From an uncultured Eubacterium sp. (GTDB lineage Bacteria > Bacillota > Clostridia > Lachnospirales > Lachnospiraceae): a stretch of 64,000 nucleotides of DNA. Positions 10,771 through 18,969 of this stretch are shown here, in pieces; position 1 is the first letter of the stretch; each line of letters starts with the position of its first letter. The notes under the pieces were generated by a model that worked only from the letters and a program-made list of their open reading frames with translations, had not been told where the DNA came from and made no database searches. The position numbers were made by a program, and so were the translations under genes. The stretch is from NCBI GenBank assembly GCA_947178105.1, contig CAMWXD010000011.1, forward strand, positions 1 through 64,000, given 5' to 3'.

Positions 10771-11196
10771 TTTTTTTAAAGGATTGCTGTGAAATTCTTC
10801 TCCCGTAAGGGCATTTTCAATCGCTTTCTTTATGACAATGCTTGAATTTGTTGCGTCTGATACTGTGTCGACATCCATTTTCTGTTCCCGAATGATTCTG
10901 TCTGCAACAATTTCTGCGGGTTTCCCGCGCTCGTTTTTATGCTCCAGTATAACAATGTTTGTAATTGCTCCGTTTAAAACCGTTACTTTCACTCTGGCAG
11001 ATAGAAAGTTCACATCATATTCTCCGGCATAAATCCCATCAGGAATATTAGAAATGTCTATGCCGTAAAAAGCTGTTTCTTTTACTGCCTTTTGATAGCC
11101 TGCCACGCTTTTTAGGTAAACTGCCGCAGCAAGCATACCGATCAGGAATAAAAGGGTTGCCGCACATAAGCAAATTCTTTTTCGGGATAATTTCAT
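10753..11196 (-). CDS. Membrane-anchored FMN-binding domain protein
   Basis: 147 residues from ATG 11196 (GAGAGG eight bases upstream; a GTG three codons earlier is possible). A basic N-terminus and one hydrophobic helix (about 8-28) anchor the protein. The remainder is an FMN_bind domain: DGIYAGEYDV, a central beta-rich part, and DTVSDATNSSIVIKKAIENAL, where flavin is usually attached covalently to the Ser/Thr of an SGAT-like motif, here SDAT. Such proteins act in extracytoplasmic electron transfer. A flavodoxin-like remnant lies just upstream on the same strand, so it is probably what remains of a small flavin redox operon. Confidence 0.85.
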   Translation of the reverse strand: MKLSRKRICLCAATLLFLIGMLAAAVYLKSVAGYQKAVKETAFYGIDISNIPDGIYAGEYDVNFLSARVKVTVLNGAITNIVILEHKNERGKPAEIVADRIIREQKMDVDTVSDATNSSIVIKKAIENALTGEEFHSNPLKKSEISD

Positions 11197-11250
11197 TCCA
11201 GGCACCTCTCAATCTTTTTCACTGTCCGAATACCTATGAAGTTTCTTTTC

Positions 11251-11367
11251 CTACCGATTGGCCTTTGTGACAGCATACCCCGCCCGTTCGGCTTTGCGGA
11301 CTGCTAAATCCAGCATTGCTGCTGTCATTCCATTCGCATGAGGACTGCCTAAAATAGCAAATGTATT
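11251..11367 (-). pseudogene. Flavodoxin / NADPH-dependent FMN reductase 5' remnant
   Basis: On the minus strand one frame reads TFAILGSPHANGMTAAMLDLAV then KAERAGY..., ending in TAG at 11251. The GSPHANG segment is the phosphate-binding loop seen at the start of flavodoxin-fold FMN reductases, which normally continue for another 150 or more residues. The fragment has no start codon in frame and is cut by stops at both ends. The remaining bases 11368-11590 show no gene; they are AT-rich and should hold the promoter of the sigma factor. Confidence 0.55.
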
Positions 11368-11611
11368 TCAGTTTGTCAATGGGGTTTTTGCAGCACTCGC
11401 TTTGAAAGGTACTTTTTCTATTTTTTATATAGCTTCTGTTTCATATCAATCTCACAGATCAAGTCAATCTTATGAAGTCAAAGCATAGCTGATGCAGCAG
11501 ACATTTTTCATAATCAGAAAGCCAGCCGCAAAATCACAAAAAATTTTCAAGAAATCTTGTAATTTTTCAGCCAGTTTCTGTGTCTAATTAATGAAAGGGG
11601 GAACATGGAAA

Positions 11612-12109
11612 ATGTCAGCAACTTGGAACGAGTCCTTGCTCAGCCGATGGATCAGCCAATATGGAGACAGCATACTGCGCATGTGCTATTTGTATCTGAA
11701 AGATTACCAGCTCGCAGAGGATGTCACACAGGAAACTTTTCTACAGGCACATAAAAAATATCATACATTTAAACACCAATCCAATGAAAAAACATGGATT
11801 ATGCAGATTGCGATTAACCGCTGCAAAAACTGTATGAGGACCCACTGGTTCAGGCAGGCAAGCTTTGATACACTTGAAGAAACAAAAGATGAAAAAAATC
11901 ATTATGAATTTATTTTGGATAAAAACGCTATTACTCCAGAAATTATGAAGCTTCCTGTAAAATACAGGGATGTTATTTTACTGTATTATTATCAGGAACT
12001 GACGGTCAAAGAAATGGCTTTTGTTTTAAACCAGAAAGAGTCTACCATACTACAGCGCTTAAAGCGTGCAAGGGAACAGCTAAAACCACAACTACAGGAG
12101 GTATTGTAA
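11612..12109 (+). CDS. ECF-type RNA polymerase sigma factor
   Basis: 165 residues from ATG 11612, preceded by AGGGGGA at nine bases; an ATG at 11591 in the same frame is less well placed. Sigma region 2 is at about 12-75 (YGDSILRMCYLYLKD, then AEDVTQETFLQAHKK) and region 4 at about 110-160 (LPVKYRDVILLYYYQEL, TVKEMAFVLNQKESTI). It directs RNA polymerase to a small regulon. The stop codon TAA overlaps the ATG of the next gene (TAATG), so the two are translationally coupled. Regulation by the coupled anti-sigma protein is inferred. Confidence 0.9.
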   Translation: MSATWNESLLSRWISQYGDSILRMCYLYLKDYQLAEDVTQETFLQAHKKYHTFKHQSNEKTWIMQIAINRCKNCMRTHWFRQASFDTLEETKDEKNHYEFILDKNAITPEIMKLPVKYRDVILLYYYQELTVKEMAFVLNQKESTILQRLKRAREQLKPQLQEVL

Positions 12110-12903
12110 TGGATATCAAAAATCAAATTGACTATGAACTGCGTGACTTAACATTGCCAAAGGATTTTCAGCAAACGGTCATGGGCCGCTCCATAAAGCC
12201 CAGAAAAAAAGCCGCCTGGTATGCTGCCGCCGCGTTATTGCTCTGTATTGTAAGTTCTACAACCGTATGGGCCGGATATGCCCTTTATAACAGCATTCAT
12301 GTAAATGAAGAAACTCTCCCTCCCTTACAGCCGATGGAAAAAAAGGAAGTTCAAAAGCTTTTCGTTCCTCAAAATGAACTTGGATATTACACAAAGGACT
12401 ATGCAGGCTACCAGGAATTATGCGGGGATCTTGGCATTTCATTGCTGCATTCGGATTTTTCCAAAGATAATCCATATATGCTGATCAGCAGGAAGACAGA
12501 CAACAAACATTGGAACGAAATTCATATCACAGCTTATATCATCGGTGATGTGACAAATATGGTGAAGGTACAGTCAGGAACAGATCATTATTATACGTTT
12601 GATGCCGGCAAGGAATACGGCTCTCCGATTGATCTTTCCATTATGATCCTTTGCAGCGACGAACAGCTCACCGGATATAGCGTTGATTTTTTAGGCGATC
12701 TTAACTATGCTAAAACTTATCATTCCAGCCAGGGATATGTTGTTCATATAATACAGGACAGCATCCCAAAAGAATATATGTATCCCGGATTCAAGCCAAA
12801 CTGCCGGGCAATCTTAGTAGCTGACGGAATTCAATATCAGTTAAGCGGGCATGTAACAATGGAAAAAATGGAATCCATTATTGATTCTTTGCATTTTTCC
12901 TAG
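12109..12903 (+). CDS. Membrane anti-sigma factor, DUF4367-like
   Basis: 264 residues: a cytoplasmic N-terminus of about 34 residues, one transmembrane helix (about 35-57, WYAAAALLLCIVSS...), and a 200-residue extracytoplasmic domain ending GIQYQLSGHVTMEKMESIIDSL, the tail pattern of DUF4367 proteins. It overlaps the ECF sigma gene by one base, the usual arrangement for a cognate anti-sigma factor that holds sigma at the membrane until an envelope signal appears. The N-terminal segment is short for a zinc anti-sigma domain and has no HxxxCxxC motif, so binding is inferred from context. Confidence 0.75.
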   Translation: MDIKNQIDYELRDLTLPKDFQQTVMGRSIKPRKKAAWYAAAALLLCIVSSTTVWAGYALYNSIHVNEETLPPLQPMEKKEVQKLFVPQNELGYYTKDYAGYQELCGDLGISLLHSDFSKDNPYMLISRKTDNKHWNEIHITAYIIGDVTNMVKVQSGTDHYYTFDAGKEYGSPIDLSIMILCSDEQLTGYSVDFLGDLNYAKTYHSSQGYVVHIIQDSIPKEYMYPGFKPNCRAILVADGIQYQLSGHVTMEKMESIIDSLHFS

Positions 12904-12909
12904 AAAATT

Positions 12910-13007
12910 GGGGCTGTCGCACTAAGGATTAAGCATACAAGATATAGTATTCATTTCCAATAAAATTCTACTTTATCTTGTATATTTTTTCTTAGTGCAA
13001 CAGCTCC
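12910..13007. mobile_element. MITE-like inverted-repeat element
   Basis: About 98 bp. Outer arms GGGGCTGTCGCACTAAG (12910-12926) and its near-perfect complement (12991-13007, two mismatches) enclose inner arms ATACAAGATATAGTA (12935-12949) and complement (12969-12983, one mismatch). The whole element folds into one long hairpin. No coding sequence, no clear target duplication. Similar GGGGCTGTCGCA-type ends occur on small non-autonomous elements of clostridia. It may also terminate the sigma operon. Confidence 0.55.
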
Positions 13008-13013
13008 TTTCTT

Positions 13014-13109
13014 TCACATCTGGCTTCGGATAAAATCTAGATTTTCCGCAACAGGCTTTGTCCCATCCACCCGAATCACAGGACAACGCAAATCTCCGCC
13101 CGCCAGCAT
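13014..13109 (-). CDS. Possible 31-residue peptide after trxB
   Basis: A short minus-strand frame begins with ATG at 13109, 29 bases after the trxB stop and preceded by GAGAGGAAAGA about eight bases upstream. The peptide (MLAGGDLRCPVIRVDG, then TKPVAENLDFIRSQM) looks like the tail of a small redox protein, but I could not assign a family. It may be a fragment truncated by the adjacent inverted-repeat element, or not expressed. Confidence 0.3.
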   Translation of the reverse strand: MLAGGDLRCPVIRVDGTKPVAENLDFIRSQM

Positions 13110-13137
13110 CCGACTGTCTTTCCTCTCTGCCCGCAAT

Positions 13138-14067
13138 TTACTGCCATACCTTTTTTATATACTCTGCCGCAGAGGTCGCTGCATTTGCCCCGTCCGAAAC
13201 CGCGGTTACTACCTGGCGCAGCGCTTTTGTCCGCACGTCGCCCGCAACGAAAAATCCTGGTGCCGAAGTCACTCCGGTCTCATCTGCAACTACATACCCG
13301 GCTGCGTCCAACTCTACCACGCCCCGCAGCAGCTCTGTCTGCGGCTGCATACCGACTGCGACAAAAGCTCCGTTTACCGGGAGCGACCTGCCGTCCTTTA
13401 GCTCCAGAGCGGTGACTGTCTGCTCCCCTACGATCTTTGCAGGTACGGCGCTTGTCAGTATTTCCACATTTTCCTTTTCCTGTAGCTGCTGCACGGTAGA
13501 TGCCTGGCCGCGGAATTCTTCACGGCGGTGAACCAGATAGACTTTTTCACACAAATCGGACAAATACAGCGCATCTCCCAATGCCGTATCCCCGCCGCCA
13601 ATCACGGCCGTTTCCTTTCCTCTGTAAAAAGCGCCGTCACAGACCGCACAATAGGAGACGCCTTTGCCGGCAAACTCCTCTTCCCCATCCACGCCAAGGC
13701 GGCGATGCGAAGCTCCGGCACAGTAGATCACCGTTTTTGCCCGGATCGTACTGCCGTCCGCCATATGCACCATCCAAAGATTTTCCTCATTTGTAAATCC
13801 GTCCGCCATTCCCTCATAAAACTCCACGCCAAGCTCTTTTGCATGTGTTAAAAAAGCTTCACCCAGGTCATAGCCATTGATTCCTGGAAGCCCCAGATAA
13901 TTGTCTACCTGGTCGCTTTCTGCAATCTGGCCTGTGCCGCGGTATTCTTTTTCTGCAACAAGCACATTCAAATTTGCCCGGCTGGCATAGACCGCTGCAC
14001 AAAGCCCTGCCGGGCCGCTGCCAACTACAAGGATATCCAATGGCTCTTTTTCTTGATTCTCATTCAT
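13138..14067 (-). CDS. trxB: Thioredoxin reductase
   Basis: 309 residues from ATG 14067 (GAGG nine bases upstream; ATG 14073 and GTG 14082 are also in frame). FAD-binding GSGPAGLCAA at 16-25, the redox-active CAVC at 140-143 within the NADPH domain (GGGDTALGDAL follows), and the C-terminal FAD motif AGDVRTKALRQVVTAVSDG. The enzyme reduces thioredoxin with NADPH through the CxxC pair. No thioredoxin gene is adjacent; upstream lies a roughly 320-base region without a recognised gene, and a 31-residue frame follows. Low-molecular-weight or ferredoxin-linked variants cannot be excluded, but the GGGDTA dinucleotide motif fits NADPH. Confidence 0.93.
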   Translation of the reverse strand: MNENQEKEPLDILVVGSGPAGLCAAVYASRANLNVLVAEKEYRGTGQIAESDQVDNYLGLPGINGYDLGEAFLTHAKELGVEFYEGMADGFTNEENLWMVHMADGSTIRAKTVIYCAGASHRRLGVDGEEEFAGKGVSYCAVCDGAFYRGKETAVIGGGDTALGDALYLSDLCEKVYLVHRREEFRGQASTVQQLQEKENVEILTSAVPAKIVGEQTVTALELKDGRSLPVNGAFVAVGMQPQTELLRGVVELDAAGYVVADETGVTSAPGFFVAGDVRTKALRQVVTAVSDGANAATSAAEYIKKVWQ

Positions 14068-14082
14068 ACGCATCTGCCTCAC

Positions 14083-14393
14083 TTTATTCTATATATAATA
14101 TATTCCATTTCAGAGATTTTCATTCAATCCGTTGTTTTCCTACTCTACCATGCAATTCCTCTGTTGTCAATGGTGCTGGCCTGCCTTTCTGTTCACAGCC
14201 TGGAACCGCTCAAAGTAATGATTCGGGGCGATAAATTCACTATTGATTTGATCCAAAAAATCCTTTAAACTGAATATATACGCAAAAGTATACTTATTTG
14301 CCGAATGATTTCGCTTCTCTTGAAAGAACGGAAACATGCCGGCATATCATTTGGCTCATAATTATGAAACGAAAAAAGAAAGGATGTAATCTT
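14083..14393. other. Intergenic region between trxB and second Uma2 gene
   Basis: About 310 bases without a supported gene. It must hold divergent promoters: an AT-rich TATATAATATAT stretch at 14090-14104 may be the trxB -10 region. A short frame (14170-14268) ending DLIQKIL has no recognisable family and no start site, and could be a gene remnant. Confidence 0.4.
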
Positions 14394-14945
14394 ATGCCAT
14401 TACCACAAGAAAAGCTATACACTTCAAACGACTACTGGAGCCTGCCAGACGGGCAGCGCGCCGAATTAATCGACGGCAAACTATATAATATGGCGCCGCC
14501 AAACAGGATGCACCAAAAATTAGTCACTAAATTTGTCAGCCTAATCGAAAACCACATTGCAGCCCATCATGGCGACTGTGAAGTCTACCCTGCTCCATTT
14601 GCCGTCAATCTGGATGCCAATGACAAAATATGGATCGAACCAGATCTTTCTGTGATCTGCGATAAACAAAAGCTGACAAACCGCGGATGTAAAGGCGCTC
14701 CGGACTGGATTATTGAAATTGTCTCCCCTAGCAGCATTCGTATGGATTATTCCGTTAAACTGTTCAAATATCGTACTGCAGGGGTACGGGAATATTGGAT
14801 TGTAAATCCAATAAAACAGACAGTACAGACATATTCTTTTGAGAATGAGGAAGATGCCGGCCACTATTCTTTTGAGGATGAAATCAGTGCAAAAGTACTG
14901 GAAGGCTTTACTGTCAGGATCTGTGAACTGCTGGAAAACTTTTAA
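14394..14945 (+). CDS. Uma2 family nuclease (DUF820), second copy
   Basis: 183 residues from ATG 14394, following AAAGGATG; the longer frame from 14298 has no binding site. Same fold and landmarks as the copy at 9953: QRAELIDGKLYNM, Asp in IEPDLSVICD, Glu in DWIIEIVSP, Lys in YSVKLFKYR, and the signature AGVREYWIVNP. The two proteins are clearly paralogous but differ throughout, so this is not a recent duplication. Function in the cell is unknown. It ends at a strong terminator shared with the convergent PFOR gene. Confidence 0.88.
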   Translation: MPLPQEKLYTSNDYWSLPDGQRAELIDGKLYNMAPPNRMHQKLVTKFVSLIENHIAAHHGDCEVYPAPFAVNLDANDKIWIEPDLSVICDKQKLTNRGCKGAPDWIIEIVSPSSIRMDYSVKLFKYRTAGVREYWIVNPIKQTVQTYSFENEEDAGHYSFEDEISAKVLEGFTVRICELLENF

Positions 14946-14964
14946 CCTGCGTCCATTCCTGATA

Positions 14965-14996
14965 AAAAACCGCTGCACATTCCATGCAGCGGTTTT
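14965..14996. terminator. Bidirectional terminator
   Basis: Stem AAAAACCGCTGCA/TGCAGCGGTTTTT with a six-base loop between the convergent Uma2 and PFOR genes; A and T runs on both sides allow function in both directions. Confidence 0.85.
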
Positions 14997-15029
14997 TACG
15001 GTTGTCCTTATTTAAAAATCAACAAATCA

Positions 15030-18000
15030 TTATTTGTAAAGCTCAACCAGTCTCTCTAAGTGTGTATAACGAGCCTTTGCAGCTTCTTCTGATTCTTTGA
15101 ACAGTTTTTCTGCACGCTCTGGGAAGGATCTTGCAAGACGGCTGTAACGTGTCTCGCTGTTTAAGAATTCCTGATATGTTCCGTCGCCTGGCTTGGAGGA
15201 CAGTGTAAATGGATTCTTGCCTTCCGCCTTTAATGCCGGGTTATAGGAGAACAGGTTCCAGTAGCCTGAAGCAACTGCCTTCTTCATTTCATCCTGGCAG
15301 TGGTTCATACCGCCCTTGACACCGTGCAGCTCACATGGAGCGTAGCCGATAATCAGTGATGGGCCATTGTAAGCTTCTGCCTCTGCAATCACTTTTACTG
15401 CATGAGCCATATTTGCGCCGAGCGCGATCTGTGCTACATATACATAGCCATAGCTCATAGCGATATCTGCAAGGCTCTTCTTGCTTACATCTTTGCCTGC
15501 TGCCGCGAACTGGCATACTTCACCGATATTGGAAGCTTTGGAAGCCTGGCCGCCGGTATTGGAGTACATTTCTGTATCGAATACCATTACGTTTACATTT
15601 TCGCCTGCTGCAAGCACATGGTCTAATCCGCCGAAGCCGATATCATATGCCCAACCGTCGCCACCGAAGATCCATACGGACTTCTTCGCAAGGTAATCTT
15701 TCTTGTCAAGCGCTGCTGCTGCGTCCGGACATCCGGCTGCCGCTGCTTTTTCCAGTTCTGCTACTAATGCTTCTGTTGCTGGTGTATTTGCTTTTGTATT
15801 GTCTTTTGTTTCCATAAATTTCGCAAATGCGTCTTTTAATGCTGCGTCTGCTTTGTCAGATTCTGCACATTTCTTTGCGCTTGCGATTGCCTGTTCACGA
15901 AGTACCTTCTGGCCGATCTGCATACCGAAGCCATGCTCTGCATTGTCTTCGAATAAGGAGTTTGCCCATGCCGGTCCCTTCTGGGAATCTTTGTTTACTG
16001 TGTATGGTGATGTAGCAGCAGGGCCGCCCCAGATCGAGGAGCATCCTGTCGCGTTGGAAATATACATATGCTCACCAAACAACTGTGTAATCAATCTTGC
16101 ATATGAAGTCTCTGCACAGCCTGCACAAGAGCCTGAGAACTCCAGTAACGGCTGGTTGAACTGAGAGCCTTTTACCGTATTGTCAGCCGGCATACCTGGC
16201 TTCTTGCCTACGTTTGCTACAAGATAATCAAATACTGGCTGTTCTGCTGCCTGAGATTCCTGCGGTACCATTTCGATCGCGCCTACCGGGCAGACTGTAA
16301 TACATTCGCCGCATCCCATACAATCTAACGGAGATACGCTCATCGTATACTTGTATTCGCCAGCCTTTGGCTTCATATCTGCGAGCTTGATGTTGTCCGG
16401 TGCTGCTTTTACTTCTTCGTCGCTTAACATAAACGGACGAATCGTTGCATGGGAACATACAAATGCACACTGGTTACACTGGATACACTTCTCAGCATTC
16501 CATGTAGGAACAGTTACCGCTGTTCCGCGTTTCTCGTAAGCAGACGCGCCATGTTCGAACTGTCCGTCCGGGTTGCCCATAAATGCGGATACCGGAAGGC
16601 TGTCGCCGTCCATAATGGAGATTGGCTCCATCAGCTCTTTTACCATCTTGATTGTTTCCGGACGTCCCTTTAATTCAGCCGGAGCCGGATCAGCCTGCGG
16701 ATTTGACCAGGAAGCAGGAACTTCTACTTTATGTACTGCATCCACGCCGGCATCGATTGCTTTGTAGTTCATCTCTACAACTGCGTCGCCCTTCTTGCCG
16801 TAGGACTTCTTAGCAGCCTGTTTCATAAAGTCTACTGCATCGTCAATCGGCATAACGTTTGCCAGTTTAAAGAATGCAGACTGTAAGATCGTATTGGTGC
16901 GTTTGCCCATACCGATCTCGATTGCTTTGTCAATCGCGTTGATTGTATATAACTGAATGTTGTTGTCAGCAATGTATTTCTTTGCTTCTGCATTTAAGTG
17001 ATGCTCTAATTCTTCATCAGACCACTGGCAGTTAATCATAAATACGCCGCCTGGTTTTACGTCCTGCACCATCTTAAAGCCCTTGTTTACATATGCAGGG
17101 TTGTGGCAAGCCACGAAGTCTGCCTGGTTGATGTAGTATGGGCTGCGGATCGGCTTGTCGCCAAAGCGCAGGTGGGAAATCGTCACACCGCCTGTTTTCT
17201 TGGAGTCATACTGGAAGTATGCCTGGATAAATTTATCTGTATGGTCACCGATGATCTTGGTAGAGTTCTTGTTTGCACCTACTGTACCGTCGCCGCCAAG
17301 GCCCCAGAACTTGCACTCTACAGTGCCTTCTGCTGCTGTGATCGGAGCTGGTTTTACTTCCGGCAGGCTTAAATTTGTCACATCGTCCACGATACCGATT
17401 GTGAAACGAGGCTTTGGTGCGTCTTTCTCTAATTCCTTGTATACAGCGAATACAGAAGATGGCGGTGTATCCTTGGAGCCTAAGCCGTAACGTCCGCCTG
17501 TTAATACGATCGTATCCAGCCCTGCTTCACGAAGCGTAGCTGCTACATCCAGGTATAACGGATCGCCTAAGGAACCCGGCTCTTTGGTTCTGTCTAATAC
17601 AGCTACTTTCTTCACTGTCTTCGGAAGTACTTTTGTAAATGCTTCCGGAACCCATGGACGATACAAGCGTACTTTTACAAGCCCGACTTTTTCACCCTTT
17701 GCCATTAAGTAATCAATGACTTCTTCTGCAACGTCATTGATCGAGCCCATAGCTACGATCACGCGTTCTGCATCTTCTGCGCCATAGTAGTTGAACAGGT
17801 CATAGTTTGTGCCAAGCTTTTCATTGATCTTGGACATATATTTGGATACAACTGCCGGCAGCTCGTCATATACCTTATTACATGCCTCACGATGCTGGAA
17901 GAATACGTCTCCGTTTTCGTGAGAACCACGCATAGCCGGATGCTCCGGATTCAGCGCATGGTCACGGAATGCCTTGACTGCATCCATATTGCACATTTCT

Positions 18001-18575
18001 TTTAAATCTGCGTAATCCCATGTCTCGATTTTCTGAATCTCATGGGAGGTACGGAATCCGTCGAAGAAGTTTAAGAACGGAACTTTACCTTCAATCGTTG
18101 CCAGATGTGCAACCGGGCTTAAGTCCATAACTTCCTGCGGGTTTGTCTCACACAGCATAGCAAAGCCAGTCTGACGGCAGGCATATACGTCGCTATGGTC
18201 GCCGAAAATGTTCAAAGACTGTGTGGAAACGGTACGTGCAGATACATCAAATACGCATGGAAGCTGCTCGCCAGCGATTTTATACATATTCGGGATCATA
18301 AGCAGTAAGCCCTGGGAAGCTGTAAAGGTCGTTGTCAGCGCACCTGCTGCAAGGGAGCCGTGTACCGCACCTGCCGCACCTGCTTCTGATTCCATTTCTA
18401 CTACTTTCACCTGATTTCCGAAAATGTTGTCCTGTCCTGCCGCAGACCACTGGTCAACGGTGTCTGCCATTGGGCTGGATGGGGTGATCGGGTAAATAGC
18501 TGCGACTTCAGTATACGCATACGCTACGTGAGCCGCAGCCGTATTCCCGTCCATAGATTTTTTTGCTCTAGGCAT
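15030..18575 (-). CDS. nifJ: Pyruvate:ferredoxin (flavodoxin) oxidoreductase
   Basis: 1181 residues, the normal length of the single-chain enzyme. It converts pyruvate and CoA to acetyl-CoA and CO2, passing electrons to ferredoxin or flavodoxin; it is the central pyruvate enzyme of anaerobes. Domain I starts with MPRAKKSMDGNTAAAHVAYA and YPITPSSPMAD (pyruvate-binding region); domain II carries the transketolase-like C-terminal part; two [4Fe-4S] clusters are bound by CIQCNQCAFVC and CMGCGECITVC (about 690-760); the thiamine diphosphate site is in the C-terminal domain (SIWGG, GGDGWAYDIG). GGAGG lies ten bases before the ATG. Confidence 0.98.
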   Translation of the reverse strand: MPRAKKSMDGNTAAAHVAYAYTEVAAIYPITPSSPMADTVDQWSAAGQDNIFGNQVKVVEMESEAGAAGAVHGSLAAGALTTTFTASQGLLLMIPNMYKIAGEQLPCVFDVSARTVSTQSLNIFGDHSDVYACRQTGFAMLCETNPQEVMDLSPVAHLATIEGKVPFLNFFDGFRTSHEIQKIETWDYADLKEMCNMDAVKAFRDHALNPEHPAMRGSHENGDVFFQHREACNKVYDELPAVVSKYMSKINEKLGTNYDLFNYYGAEDAERVIVAMGSINDVAEEVIDYLMAKGEKVGLVKVRLYRPWVPEAFTKVLPKTVKKVAVLDRTKEPGSLGDPLYLDVAATLREAGLDTIVLTGGRYGLGSKDTPPSSVFAVYKELEKDAPKPRFTIGIVDDVTNLSLPEVKPAPITAAEGTVECKFWGLGGDGTVGANKNSTKIIGDHTDKFIQAYFQYDSKKTGGVTISHLRFGDKPIRSPYYINQADFVACHNPAYVNKGFKMVQDVKPGGVFMINCQWSDEELEHHLNAEAKKYIADNNIQLYTINAIDKAIEIGMGKRTNTILQSAFFKLANVMPIDDAVDFMKQAAKKSYGKKGDAVVEMNYKAIDAGVDAVHKVEVPASWSNPQADPAPAELKGRPETIKMVKELMEPISIMDGDSLPVSAFMGNPDGQFEHGASAYEKRGTAVTVPTWNAEKCIQCNQCAFVCSHATIRPFMLSDEEVKAAPDNIKLADMKPKAGEYKYTMSVSPLDCMGCGECITVCPVGAIEMVPQESQAAEQPVFDYLVANVGKKPGMPADNTVKGSQFNQPLLEFSGSCAGCAETSYARLITQLFGEHMYISNATGCSSIWGGPAATSPYTVNKDSQKGPAWANSLFEDNAEHGFGMQIGQKVLREQAIASAKKCAESDKADAALKDAFAKFMETKDNTKANTPATEALVAELEKAAAAGCPDAAAALDKKDYLAKKSVWIFGGDGWAYDIGFGGLDHVLAAGENVNVMVFDTEMYSNTGGQASKASNIGEVCQFAAAGKDVSKKSLADIAMSYGYVYVAQIALGANMAHAVKVIAEAEAYNGPSLIIGYAPCELHGVKGGMNHCQDEMKKAVASGYWNLFSYNPALKAEGKNPFTLSSKPGDGTYQEFLNSETRYSRLARSFPERAEKLFKESEEAAKARYTHLERLVELYK

Positions 18576-18623
18576 TATAATAATCCTCCTTCTTTATTTG
18601 CCGCAAAGCGACTTTATGTAACA

Positions 18624-18652
18624 ATTTTATCATTAATTTTGTCGATTGTAAA
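18624..18652 (-). promoter_or_regulatory. Sigma-A promoter of PFOR gene
   Basis: On the minus strand TTTACA (18647-18652), 17-bp spacer, TAAAAT (18624-18629), 48 bases upstream of the start codon. Confidence 0.65.
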
Positions 18653-18872
18653 GATCGTTAGTTGTATAAATCGGAGTGCAATTTAGATTTTTTTGGAAAA
18701 TCCATTGGCAGACTGCACAAAGGATGCGTCCATTTCACCCGTTCTTTATATTGAAAGGCTGCCTGCGCTTTCTGGCAGGAGCACTTATTCCAAACTGCCG
18801 GTTATTGGACAGCCCTTCTATCGTATCTTATGCGCCGATGTCATGCGTTATGCCAGTTTGCCTATATTTTTC

Positions 18873-18900
18873 TTGAAATTACACCCAATTTATGTATAAT
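18873..18900 (+). promoter_or_regulatory. Sigma-A promoter of ABC-F gene
   Basis: TTGAAA (18873-18878), 16-bp spacer, TATAAT (18895-18900), 69 bases before the ATG. The stretch 18660-18870 between the divergent promoters has no supported gene. Confidence 0.65.
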
Positions 18901-18969
18901 AATAAAAGCGGCTGGAAACTTGGGACGAAAAGGAAAACATAAAATCAGGAAGAAAATGAGGTTATAAAT

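Noticed and set aside
18676..18899. Small plus-strand frames before the ABC-F gene
   Set aside because: No family resemblance, no binding site, and they overlap the ABC-F promoter.
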